Shown: positions 23,113 through 33,840 of the stretch, in pieces
Position numbering within the stretch: position 1 is the stretch's first letter
Layout: every line of letters begins with the position of its first letter
Assembly (NCBI GenBank): GCA_037176885.1
Contig: JAWWNJ010000061.1
Span: forward strand, 682,001 to 746,000
Reading direction: 5' to 3'
From: Favolaschia claudopus
Taxonomy: Eukaryota > Basidiomycota > Agaricomycetes > Agaricales > Mycenaceae
DNA: 64,000 bases
The notes under the pieces: model-generated
Databases searched by the model: none
What the model saw: only the letters and a program-made list of their open reading frames with translations
What the model was told of the DNA's origin: nothing
Program-made: the position numbers and the translations under genes

Positions 23113-24411
23113 TAATGAGCGTGAAGGACCGCCCTCTGGGCCTATTAATACTGAACGGTTGAATGTCGCGAGCCGTCGAAATGAGGAACTTAGGAAGAGG
23201 CTGGAACACGCGTGAAGCAGGTTTTAAATCTGGACAGGTTCCAGACCGCCACACGGCCAGAGGAAGCCGGATGCTTGATATTTCTGATTCAGATATGATA
23301 AACCTTTGTGAACGGGGCAGTGCCAGGACCAAGTTTTCCAAGCTCAATCCGCAGTTGCTTGGGCAGAAATTCGAAGAGAACTTGTCGATGAAATTTTCGT
23401 GTTTTTCCAGAGGGTCCTGAGCTCTCGAGAGTCGTCCCAAGAGCCAAGTCGATCGCAATTCTCAATTTTTCGGGTCATAGTAAAAGGCCGCATTGCAACG
23501 AGAGGTCACTATACGCCGGGCTGGGAACTAGAAGGAGCCAGTCCAAGTCTAAAAGTAAAACGATCGCGAGTCTCGCCGACCTTGGTCAGCGGCTGTGTTT
23601 CGGGTTGATAGGAAGCTTGATCCTGAGTCGTCCGATTGTCCCACATAGACCGTTCCAGACCTCTCAGTATTTCTACCAGAACTTGTATGAGTGCCAAGTG
23701 GCCCACTGGCCCAAAGTTTTTTCTGCATACATGGTCGCAAGCATTGGAGGGTGGGTCCCGCGAAATAAAGTACGGAAATGAGTCACCGAAGAACTCTCAC
23801 ACTCACACTTCGGGAATCGGGATTACATACGATGACCAACAGCTGTATTCCGAAGGTTTGACAATAAATACGACCAGAAAACGACGAGGAAATTTTTTTT
23901 AGAGTGCTACATCGACTCCTTATAGATCAAGGAAACCCAGATGCATGTACTTGAGTCGAGTCAGAGTCGGAAGTCCCAGGGGGCGGCGGACAACTTGAAT
24001 GTGTATAGCATCGGAAATTGGAATCATCGATATCTCAAGGTTTGAAAGCGGGACGATGAAAGCGAAAGAGGATACCAGTGGGAAAACACATACTGCTGTA
24101 CTCGAAAACTCGGTGAAGCGGGGATACCACCAAGCTAAATTTAATATTTTTGTGGGGTCGGGGCCAATGTAAATGTCCATCCCATCGTAAACCTGGCATC
24201 TGTGGAAGATGTTTGCCTGAAACGAGACAACTTCGCCGCTCCATCCTGCGACACCATGCTCCGCGAGGATAGGCATCCACGCGTCGAGTCCGTCGCGTCC
24301 GCGAAAACCGCCGCCTCCCAATATCAAGGCAAGTAATATTTCGCAGGCCCGGGGTACATAACGCATGTTCCCCACAACAGTATGCGATTGTACTCCGGCC
24401 AAACAACATGT
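23113..24411. other. Intergenic stretch without a recognisable gene
   Basis: About 1.3 kb between the GMC start and the remains of an F-box-like gene. Open frames of 60-160 codons exist on both strands but none resembles a family or shows consistent splice structure. A minus-strand frame around 23920-24400 contains GMDIYIG, vaguely like the C-terminus of the adjacent F-box family. I do not regard this as sufficient for a gene call. Confidence 0.4.
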
Positions 24412-25880
24412 TCAAACCCCCCATTTCTTCCAACGGTGTGGGTCATTGAAAAAAAATGAGTCTCAGGTTAGAGGCATGGAATGAGGTTGACGTACTTCGA
24501 ACGCGCCAACATAGATCTCCATCCCGGTTTTGACTGTCAGCGGCTGCAAAGCTAACCCATCTCCCTCCTCCCATTTGACCTGAATCCCTTGAAATCGGTG
24601 ATGCCATGTCTGGCGAAACGACCTTAGCTTTGCCTCACCGTGGGCTCTAGATGTGAGCGTGTGCACCAACGACTGATTCACATGGCACGGCTCGCAGTTG
24701 CAAAGCTCCACTGCCTGAAGCTGGGGCAAGAACGAAAGATATGTGGCGCGGGACAGCATGTCTAGGAATTTCAAGACGAATTCGGTACTCGGTATGTACA
24801 GCTTGATGTGTATGAGCCGGGACAAAGTCTGGAGCAAAGACAATGTGACGGTTGGAGCTGAGAATTCGCGCAGGGAAGGGGCCAACTGAGATACGAAGCG
24901 GATGATGTGGGGGTGGTCCATGTCGCGCGAGCGAATGTAGCGGATTATGAGGGTCTCGAGGTTGGGGGACGCGAGGGTTTCGAAGAGGGTGTAGTCATTA
25001 TTCAAGATCTCGATGTCAAATGATTTCAAAGTAGGATGAGAGAAGGGGGCGATGTTGTTCTGCGTTCCGAATGTCTCCAAAAGGGTGCACTGGCATCGGA
25101 TGAGGGACGGCGAAACTCGAAGGACTTGAACTTGAACGGCGGCTGTAGTGTCGAGGCCTTCAGCGCTCAGCACCTTCAGCGCATCCCAGGGAAGGGCGAA
25201 ATATTGGGGTAAGGCATCAGAGGACAGCAGGCAAACTTCTTGAAGCAGTGGGGCGGCGCTAAACGTTTTAATAGGATTATCTGGGGGGTCCCGGCAATCG
25301 TGTTCGTCCTCGTAGTCATACCGAATGCCCGGTGAAAGCTGGCGCAGAATAGGAAAAAAGTGGGGGAAATTTGGTCGTAGAATGCAAAGGACGTATCCAG
25401 CTTCAGACGTTCGAGACGTGGGGCAAGGTGATCGAAAAGAGTGCTCAGCACGCGTTTTCCCTGTTCCTCCGACTTGGTCGTTCCTCTGAAATTCAGAGAC
25501 AGAGGCAGGGATCTGGCCCGGGCGACCCAATCGCCCAGGAACGATTCAAAGTTCTCCGCATCGAAAAAACGAAGCGGCATCGCGTAAAAATCCAGACGCA
25601 AATTTTGCCATAGCCTTGGAGTAGTTGTTGCGATGGCTCTCCATTTGCGACATACACGAAGAAGCACGAATGGAGCCAAGTTGGTGAACGGAATGAAGGA
25701 TCCGAAATGATTCGGTTTGTGGGCAAGACAGTGAACGAAAACTTCGGAAATGATTTCGGTTGGCAAAGACAAAACGGGGTAGAACTCTAACAGCGCGCAT
25801 TCAGAGATGGTGTGCTCGAGCGCATGCTGGCGCTTGAGTGGTTCAACGGATTTGGCTGTGGACATGATGGTAGAAGACAA
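24412..25880 (-). pseudogene. F-box-like/LRR gene with a frameshift and a lost splice acceptor
   Basis: Clear paralogue of the intact gene at 59546-61004 over the full length, from MSTAKSVEPLKRQHALEHTI to GMEIYVGAFE. The F-box-like motif is LSLPTEIISEVFVHCLAH. Two lesions are visible. First, the tract ACTTTTTTCCTATT (plus-strand A run 25354-25359) is 2 nt longer than the intact copy's ACTTTCCCTATT, breaking the frame after SPTF. Second, the final small exon is recognisable on the minus strand as TGACCCACACCGTTGG, but is preceded by CAA (24446-24448) where the intact gene has a CAG acceptor. The frame reopens and runs to GMEIYVG, so decay is recent. A truncated protein of about 230 residues, retaining the F-box, could still be made. 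Confidence 0.85.
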
Positions 25881-26037
25881 GATGATTATGTAAATAGTAA
25901 AGTCGAATAAGGACCACGACTAAATCCTGCGAGGAATCTGAAAGCAAGATACAAATTCCATACCTATGTACAGTAATATAATAATCCTCCGCTGTCAGAG
26001 AATGTGATACAGTGTAGTCGACTTCAGAAAAAAAACA

Positions 26038-27548
26038 TCACAGTCCCGACCTGATCCAACGGTATGGGTCACTTGTGATTCAAAAGGTAAAATGAGATGC
26101 GGATTCAAATTTCGATGAGCAAAGCACATACTCGGGAACGCCGACATAGACTTCCATTCCACCCTCCAAGCGCAATTTCTCCAAAGCCAATCCGATTCCC
26201 TCTTCCCAATTGACTTGGATTCCCTCGAAACGAGAAGCCCATATCTGACGGAAAGAACGCAGCTTCACGCCGTCGCCACGGAGTCTGGATGAGAGTGCGT
26301 GCACCAGCGCCAGATTTAGGTGGCATGGCTCACATTCCCCGAGCTCCACCACTTGAAGGTTGGGTAGGAACGATGGATGCTTTGTGCGATTCATCTTTCC
26401 CAACAACTCGTTCACAAACTCGGTACTGGGGGCGAAGAACTGGAGATGCGTGAGAAGAGACATATCTCGTAGGGACCTCAGGGGGACTTCTGCGGCGAAC
26501 AGTCTGAGCAGAGACGTCGCGAATCGGGATATAAATTCGACGACATGCACGTTATCCGTGTCAACGTAATGCATTTTGAGGGTCTCGAGGTTCGGGAACG
26601 TAAGGGCCTGGAATAATGTGTAGGCACCACTGAAAGAGTAGATGTCAAATCCCTTCATATTGGAATGAAGTACGTTTGGAAGACCGGGTTGCGAGACTGC
26701 TTCGCCGACGGTGCACGAGGTGAGCGATGGTGCTAAGAGCAGGGCATCAACACAGTCCTGGGAGGTAAATGCATCAGCCCTGAGCACCGACAACGCCTTC
26801 CATTGTAAGGTGTAATGGGATGGTCGTGCACCGGAGAACAGGTAAAGTTCTTGCAGAAGGGGCGTGTCTCGGAAAGTTTGAATGGGGTGGTCTTCAAGAT
26901 TCGCCAAATCCTCCTCGTAATTGAAACCATGACCGAGTGATAGCTCTCGGAGACGTGGGAAGCTGAAGGACAGCAGGTTATAGTACTTGATATCGGTATC
27001 CAGATTCAAGCGCTCGAGACGCGGCGATAGGTGGTTGAAGAGCGTAGACAACACGCGCTGTCCATCCTCTTGTTCTTCAACGTTTCCTATGAGGTCCAAA
27101 GACATAGGAACACTGCCAGCTCGCATGACGAAATCGATTCCAAGATTGCGGCCTCAAAGAAATGCATCGGAGTCTCGAAATCCAAGCACAAGGCTGTCCA
27201 TAACATCGGGGTTGCTATCGCCAGGCGCCTCCACTTGCTGCAGACTTGTAGCAATAGAAATGGTGCAAGCTTGGTATTTGTAGTCAACGCGTAGAAGTCG
27301 CTCCGCTCCGATGGATCAGGAAGACAGTGAACGAAAATCTCAGACATAATTTCGTTCGGAAGGGACAATACTGGATAGCTGGCAGAGGCCGTCAGAGATT
27401 TTTGTATCTCCACACATTTTTCGACCTCCCACTCGTATTCGACAATTTTTGCCTTGTGTCGCGCAATCCTCGACTGATACCTGGCCACCCAGAGTTCTTG
27501 TGCATTCAGACTCGATGTTAACCGAGCCTGAATCCAAGTACCAGCCAT
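26038..27548 (-). pseudogene. F-box-like/LRR gene with internal frameshift
   Basis: Reads from MAGTWIQARLTSSLNAQEL through a coiled-coil-like helix and the F-box-like motif LSLPNEIMSEIFVHCLP to CSKWRRLAIATPMLW. The frame breaks near 27120-27135 between FFEAAILES and a second open frame (27126-26132: MRAGSVPMSLDLIG to GMEVYVGVPE). Compared with the paralogue's FESFIGDWVAR, about 10 nt are missing there. A final small exon (26071-26038, DPYRWIRSGL) follows a normal GTATGT donor and AG acceptor, as in the intact paralogue at 59546. The LRR-like half stays open, so the damage is recent or alternative use is possible. Its 5' part is one end of the segmental duplication described separately. Confidence 0.8.
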
Positions 27549-29853
27549 TGACGTTACGGCTGGCAGTGGAAGTGAGAGAGAAAGGATTGATTGTGTTCGG
27601 CAAAGTCCGAGGAGTGGATGGCAAGCTAGACAAGAGCACGGCGGATCGTGCCGGGCCTGCCGACATAGCCACTGATCTCCTGATCACCTCCGCTCACCGT
27701 CGCGTCTGCTCTCAAGGCTCTTCTACGCGTCTTTCTCGCCTTCAGCTCCCACCCACTTCCTTTTCTGTCGCTTACGCTCTAGTGGCTGCGGGTCTCCTTC
27801 ATCCAGACCCTCGGTCGCTTTTGCGTACGGGTTCGCGTCTCGGCTTCTTCCAACTCGCTTTCCCGCTGCATAGTCGCTCGCGGCAAAGCGCAGTCGGCCG
27901 GGACGGCCAAACCCCCCGCACACCCACACAAGACCTTCTCCTCACCTCCTTTCTTCTCCTTCCTCAGCACGAGCCCATAGAGCTCGAAGACCTAGCTTGC
28001 CAGTAGATGTAGTCTAAGTCATTGTGTAGAAATTATACAGCTTAAGCTGATTGTAGTGGTAGACCCGACAGACTGCAAAGTCTCCGTCCATGGAATCTCG
28101 AAGAAGGTAATAAAAGTACATTAAAAAGCACGGTATACCTGGGTTTATAAAGCACCTCACATCAAATCCCGCTCCCCCGCCTCAGGAGCGCGGTACGTCC
28201 GTGAAATCATCGAATTATTCTGCATACTTCGCGCTATGTCCGCCGCCTCCCCACTGGGCACCAGATTCGCGAGGAAACCAAACCCGCTTGGCGTCGCAGA
28301 GATCGCTTTTGAAGACGTATCGCGCGACGCTCGCGAGGAACGTCGTGAGGCACCTACAGCGACGGGAGAAGTCGGTTTCGGCGGTGAGGTCCCGAGCTCG
28401 GAACCCGACAACGAAGCACCCTCGGGCCCCTCCTGAGGCGTAGTCTCAACACTCAACCCACTCCGGAAGCTCTGCACGCGTCTGCTGAGCGCCTGTAACA
28501 CCGAACCACTCTCCAGCCACGTCGCCTCCGTTCTCGAGAGCGGACTCAGCGGCGGCTGAGCACCAGCAGCCTCATCCTCCGCCGCCTGAGCCGCATACGT
28601 CGAATGTATTGACGAGTCCGACAACCCTCTCCGTCTCAACGTCCTCTGAAGCAGCGGCGCCAAATAATCCGGTTCCTCATCCCCACTCGCATCCCCACTT
28701 CCAGGCTGCCGCACAGGAGTCCCAACACCGTCTAACACCGCATCCACATTCCGTGACATCCGATTCGGATGGTGCCGCCCTCCCGCACGCAACGCAGCGG
28801 CCGCCGGGCTCAGCAACGACGGCGGACGTTGCCGCGGTACTTTCGGATGCGGTATCACAACCCAAGGATCGGGCGTCCGCGTCCTCGGCGCACCAGCAAA
28901 AATGCCCATCACGCTCGGTGTCCCTTGGTGCGGGGCTCCATTGATCCCTCCCGCACCAGGCCTGGTAGGAACCGGCATCGCCGGCGTCGCATCCACCGTA
29001 CTCGTCATCGCCCGCCCAACGCCCGCGCCTGCCCCAGAAAACTCGACATTGACCGTCGTTGCCGACGCTGCCAACGCCGGCCCCAATTTCGGTACGAACC
29101 GCGCAGGAATTGGCCGTGGTGCAGCAAGCGGACTGGCTGCCCCTACCCTCTCGCGTTCAGCTTCCCTTGGCGCAGGGCTTCCCGCGAACAGCTTCGACAA
29201 TGGTGCCATCCATCCGCTTGCGGTCTTTCCGTCAGCACCACCCTTCCCATCCGCATCGCCATCCATCGCACGAGCGGCTGCCTTACTCGGGTCCATCGCC
29301 GCCTCACTGACACGTGTCGCACTCGACGGATCGAGGACCACCTCATTCAGTAGCACACGCATCTCCCCAAGCGCTCCAAATATTTCACGCAGAACCCCAA
29401 GCAACGTGCGAACATCTCGCCGCCCAGCACGCAGCTCATCATCTTGACCGACCGTGGTGCGGAGCTGTTTACCAGCATCGGACACGATACCTGCGACAGT
29501 GGTGCGTGAAAGATGTGCAACATCTGCGCCACGAATCCCAGCTCGTTTTAGTCGGTTAGTCAGCGAAAGCGCATCAGCTGCTTGCATGCGTTGCAGTAAC
29601 CCTTGAGTACGTTCGATCAGGGTAGCCAGGCTCGCTGATGGCGGAGGATTGCTCGCGCCAGCGATGCTGGAAGGTGCTGCAGAGTCTGAATAAATCGAGG
29701 CAGCGGAAGAGGGTGATTTAGAAGGAGGATATGGGCTAGGAGTGGGCGGTTGGGGATAGGGATCCGTTTGTACACCACGCGACCGAGATAAAAGGAACAA
29801 GGGTTTGTGAGGGGTGCGCTTCTCCATTGTCGTATCCTCGTCCTGCTCCTCAA
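27266..29853. repeat. Segmental duplication, copy A
   Basis: Matches copy B (36300-38459). From the coiled-coil gene stop (28157 versus 36763) to the right edge (29853 versus 38459) the offset is a constant 8,606 bp, so there is no net indel over 1.7 kb. On the left side the F-box 5' portion also matches. Copy A carries about 430 bp more than copy B between the two genes and within the F-box stub. Confidence 0.92.
27549..28156. other. Intergenic stretch within duplication copy A
   Basis: About 600 bp between the damaged F-box-like gene and the truncated coiled-coil gene. It has 5' sequence shared with copy B, and a stretch from about 27620 to 28040 that copy B lacks. No gene is recognised. 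Confidence 0.5.
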
Positions 29854-29926
29854 CGTCGTGTTTTGTATTTTTTGAGCACTGCGATTGTTGCTTTGACTTG
29901 CCAAAAAAGGAAATTCCTTGAGACAA
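28157..29926 (-). pseudogene. Truncated copy of the coiled-coil gene with a new 5' end
   Basis: Open frame of 589 codons. From EEQDED onward (29853 to the stop) it is almost identical to the last exon of the full gene at 36763-39899; I see three substitutions in 547 residues (V/A, A/P, A/T). Upstream of 29853 the similarity stops abruptly. The first 24 or so residues (MSQGISFFGKSKQQSQC...) come from the neighbouring unrelated DNA. The copy lacks the N-terminal Cys-rich segment and the coiled coil, and keeps the Ala/Ser/Pro-rich C-terminal region with the conserved block ERTQGLLQRMQAADALSLTN. Because the frame is open it could be expressed as a chimaera; more likely it is a truncated duplicate not yet decayed. 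Confidence 0.8.
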
Positions 29927-30230
29927 ACGGGCAGCCTTTCCTCAGCCACCTCCTTGACGAAGTCGCCGACGCGACAAAGTCGACGACGCGACTAGCATTT
30001 TGTGTAGTTATATATTTTCTCGGCGCTTTCTCTCAACGGGTTTAATCGTTTGTTTCTTACGGCTTAGAAAAAAATTTGATTTTTTGGCCTTCACTCAGCC
30101 CGTTTCCCGCTCCGTTTGGAGGGTAGATCGGGATCGTCTATCTACGGGGATCTCAGAATCTACAGATCTAGATGTACTAACTACCGGGGTAAAGACCCTG
30201 AATTGTGTACGTGGAGAAATTTTGAAGTTA

Positions 30231-32420
30231 GCACTCACCTCGTAGATTTGCCGCGTCAAAGTCTTGGAATTTCAAGTCAGTGCCCCCAGTCCTTCAAGCA
30301 GTCAGATTTCGCAAAGGTATTCAGCAAAAATAAGAGGCACTCATCAAATCTGAGCAGTAGAATAACTTGTAAAAGTATTTTGAATGAATCGAGACTTGTT
30401 GACAGCGCCGTGCAGCAGGGGAAAAGAGAGACCTGGACAAACTAAATCAGTTTCAAGTGCAAGAAATAGGGAGTAAAGCACGCACCTAATCAGCCGCGCA
30501 GCGAAGAAAAATTCTTTGACTTCGCTGACTTGACAAATTTGACGCCGTCTTGAGACTTCGCAGATCAACGCCGCGCAGCGGAAAGAAAATAAAATCTAGG
30601 ACTTCGAATCAGTCAAGAACACATCAAAAATGCCATATTACACGCACTTGAACACCTTGAGATTGGAAGTCTCGCTCGCGGGAACTCCGAATCTCGAATT
30701 TCCGAAACGGCGTGTCGGCGTTGATGACGATGAAGTTGCCCGCGCAGCGGGAAGAAAAATTTTCTGTATGTCTAGAATCAAATCAGTTAGGGAACAAGCA
30801 GGATAAGAGAAGTACTGTACCTGGTTACAAGTCGGAAGCGTCGCTCGGCGGACGCGCAAAAGCTCCGCAATTTTGAAGCTTATGGTGTTGGCGATGAAGC
30901 CCGCGCAGCGGAAAATTTTGAATTCTGGAGACATGAAAATGAGTACAGAAGTATGACACAAGAAGGGAAACTCACGATAACAGTTGCTCGGGGGACGACG
31001 AGATATCGAGTTTTGAAAGGGAACCTTGGATTCGAGGCGGCGCCGAGACTATAGAGTTGTAGGGAAGGTGAGAATATAAATAAGAGTTGAAGAAGCCACA
31101 TACCTCATTCAAGGAACACCCCGCTCGCGGGACGTCGATACGTATCCGTTTGAGTAATACCTTGAAAGAGTCCAGCTTAACTCACCTCAAAATAACCGAC
31201 GTCAGAAAAAAGGTTGCCGAAGATTACAAGTTCCTGACAATAATCGTAAGACAAAGAGAATGTGAAGGCAAGGAGGATGGAGCTTACCGAAATAGCTGCT
31301 CGCCGGACGACGATACCTCGTGTCAAAGCAATAGCGCCGTCAACAGCGACCTGGGACTTGATGCCTGCAAACAGCAGGTCTCGCCGCTTAATAAGTTGGG
31401 GGGCAGGGTTAGCCTGTCCGTTAAAAGAAGGAAAGAATGAAGCAAGAAAGCACTCACTGAAGGTCCCGCTCGCGTGGCGTCGATAGGTGGTGCCGAGGTG
31501 ATAGCGCCGCTGCGCGGCGCGCCGGCGGCGACGGTAACGACGCAAGGGTCTGGGAACAGGTTCAGAACTCGCTGATTTCCGCGTCGAAGTCGGGTTTTTG
31601 CCTGCCGGCGGCCAAAGCTCCTGAAAAAAGGGTGTCAGAATGAGAAGAGAAAGCAAGGAAGAATCTCATACCGAACGCGTCGCTCACGGGACGGCGATAC
31701 GTCGTGTCGACGCAATAGCGCCGCTGCGCGGCGCGGCGTAGACGACAGCAACAACGAATGACTTGATGGGCGGGTGCAGAACGCGCTGCTGTACGTGTCG
31801 GGGGGCGGGTGTTTGCCTGCCGGCAGCCAAAACATCTGAAAAAACCACTTCAAGAGAAGAAAAAGATAGAGAAAGAAACTTACCTTGCCTTACGTCCCCG
31901 CTCGCGGGACGGCGATACGTCGTGTCGACGCAATAGCGCCGCTGCGCGGCGCGGCGGCGGTGGCAGCAACAACGAATTCGTTGGGTGCGCGCGGATTCCG
32001 TTGCTATACGCGTCGGGGGGCGGGGTTAGCCTGCCGGCGGCCAAATCCCGGTGAAATGAAGCTGAAAAATGTCGTTAGATGCAGCGAAAGGTGAGATAGG
32101 TCGTGACCTACTGGAAGTGCGTCTCGCGGGACGGCGATACGTCGTGTCAACGCGATAGCGCGGCGCAGCGGCGACCACGGAAGCAACGGAAATTTAAACG
32201 TGTTGGGCGGTCTTTGTTTCCGCTGCTATACGCGTCGAGGATGGGAGGTGAGCGGGGGGTGGTCGAGTTGGAGTGACGGTTGCATAGGGAGAGAAGAGGT
32301 GGGTAGGGGGAGGAGGTGAGGGGTCGAGATGGCGGTGGTTAGAAGTTAAGAGAGAATGTTACGATATTCACGTCAGGATCAAGCAGTCAACAAAACAACA
32401 AAACACACACCTGACCACGA
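30231..32420 (-). repeat. Array of degenerate tandem exon-like units
   Basis: Units of about 130-230 bp are repeated on the minus strand. Each ends in a donor-like GTRNGT (near 30238, 30487, 30645, 30978, 31110, 31188, 31290, 31456, 31672, 31887, 32112). Several begin after a pyrimidine tract plus CAG, for example before 31853 and 31620. Unit cores share CTCGCGGGACGGCGATACG and GCGCAGCGG. The two best units share about 50 identical bases (from about 31688 and 31906). Translations such as IALTRRIAVPRDA recur, but frames are not maintained through the array. Confidence 0.7.
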
Positions 32421-33840
32421 CTCAGTACCTGTGCGCAACCATCGGCGTCCGCGACTTCCGTCTTGGAAGTTGATAGGCGAATTAAGAGGCTAGAGAATTT
32501 TTTTGAATTGAGTCCCAGTCCCTTGCAAAGCAACGGCATCCGCGGCTGAAACATAAACAAAAATGCGCTTGCCGTGCAGTGCCGCCGCCCCAACGTCGGG
32601 AACAGTTGCGCCATTGAAGCTCAAGAGCGAGGAGCAAGTTTGTTGATTTGAACGCCGCCAAATCCGAAAGAAACGCAGAAAGTGTTGCCGAGTTGGAAAT
32701 TTGAAATCACCAATACTCGGATTGAACTCAAATCAGTCGACCATTTGGACTCCAGGAACAGCCGGGGGACTTCGGTAGGCTCAGAAACAAAGCGAAGGAA
32801 GCCGAAAATAAGCGAAAATCAAGAGAAGGTTGGGACGTGTCTGGTGATAAACATCGCGCTCGCTTGAACCAAATCCAAGGAGATATTGCCAGCAAAAGGG
32901 CTGGGAGAGAGCCGGCGACCTTGCTTTGAGCCAGCGCAAGCCTGCGCCGAACCGTTCCGGTGAGCTGAGTGCGAGATTCCAGAAGAGATGATGGCCGTTC
33001 GAGATCAAGAGAGCTGCGCAGCCACTGCAACGTCTCGCGTCCAAAACAGGCAATTTTCAACTCTTGCTTTCCACCACGACCATCGTTTCTGCGTCCGCCC
33101 TTCCCGCCCGCTCATACGACCTGGGTGCGTACCTAATGTTGCTCGGCATCGAACGCGAGGCTAATACGGCGGAATTACGCCGCCAGGGTCGCTCAAACGG
33201 CGGAAACGACGATTCCGCAATTTCAGCGAAATTGCGAATGGAAGACGTAGCTTCTATCTGTGTCACGTCAAAGTCTTCATGATGGATGGTATGGATACCG
33301 CGGGCGTATATGGGCGCTTCGGGAGCGAGCAGAACAGTGGGAGAAATGGATTAAAATTCTGGTGTGTTTTCGTTGTTTCGCTTGTTTAGCGGTATCAGGC
33401 CGATATACCGCGGTCTTGGCAGTACCAAACCTTTTTGCTGAAGCTTTTTCCCCCTTTCAGAGAATACCACAGCTGGAATCGCCTCGTCAATCCGCAAATC
33501 GACGAAGTTACCGTTTTCCAACATCTCCACTTGCAACCTCTCCAGCTCGACTTTCGGCGGAACTCGGTTACGGAATGTGACGAAAAGCATCAAATACGTT
33601 GGATTTGCGGTGCGTGGCGACGTCTGCAACGCGGCTGTTGACTTACGAATATTTCCACTCAATTCAACCATTTTACCGACCTCGCCGTCCTGGGGTCACC
33701 GTCCGCTTGGCAGTGCTGCGGATCCCACACCACGGATCCATTGGAATGGCGCGGGCAGGACGCGCGTCCCCGGCGCAGAGAATGCGACGATTTGAGCGCG
33801 AAATCAGTGAGCTCGCCGTTGCTCGGCAATTGCCGGGGAA

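Noticed and set aside
23920..24402. 160-codon minus-strand frame as a separate gene
   Set aside because: It begins inside the remains of the last exon of the F-box pseudogene and resembles nothing apart from a GMDIYIG string; too weak.
27449..28006. 185-codon plus-strand frame between the F-box and truncated coiled-coil genes
   Set aside because: No recognisable domain, mixed low-complexity composition, and it starts antisense to the F-box gene.
28609..29447. Plus-strand frames of up to 194 codons over the coiled-coil gene, repeated in copy B
   Set aside because: Composition (Arg/Pro/His/Ser) and exact overlap with the well-conserved minus-strand exon mark them as antisense shadows; duplication of the region duplicates the shadows.
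31177..31656. 159-codon minus-strand frame in the repeat array as a protein gene
   Set aside because: It runs through two repeat units and an apparent intron without shared frame or conserved residues between units; better described as part of the array.
33300..33800. Plus-strand frames in the centre of the junction segment as genes
   Set aside because: Short, overlapping on both strands, and without conserved motifs or consistent splicing.
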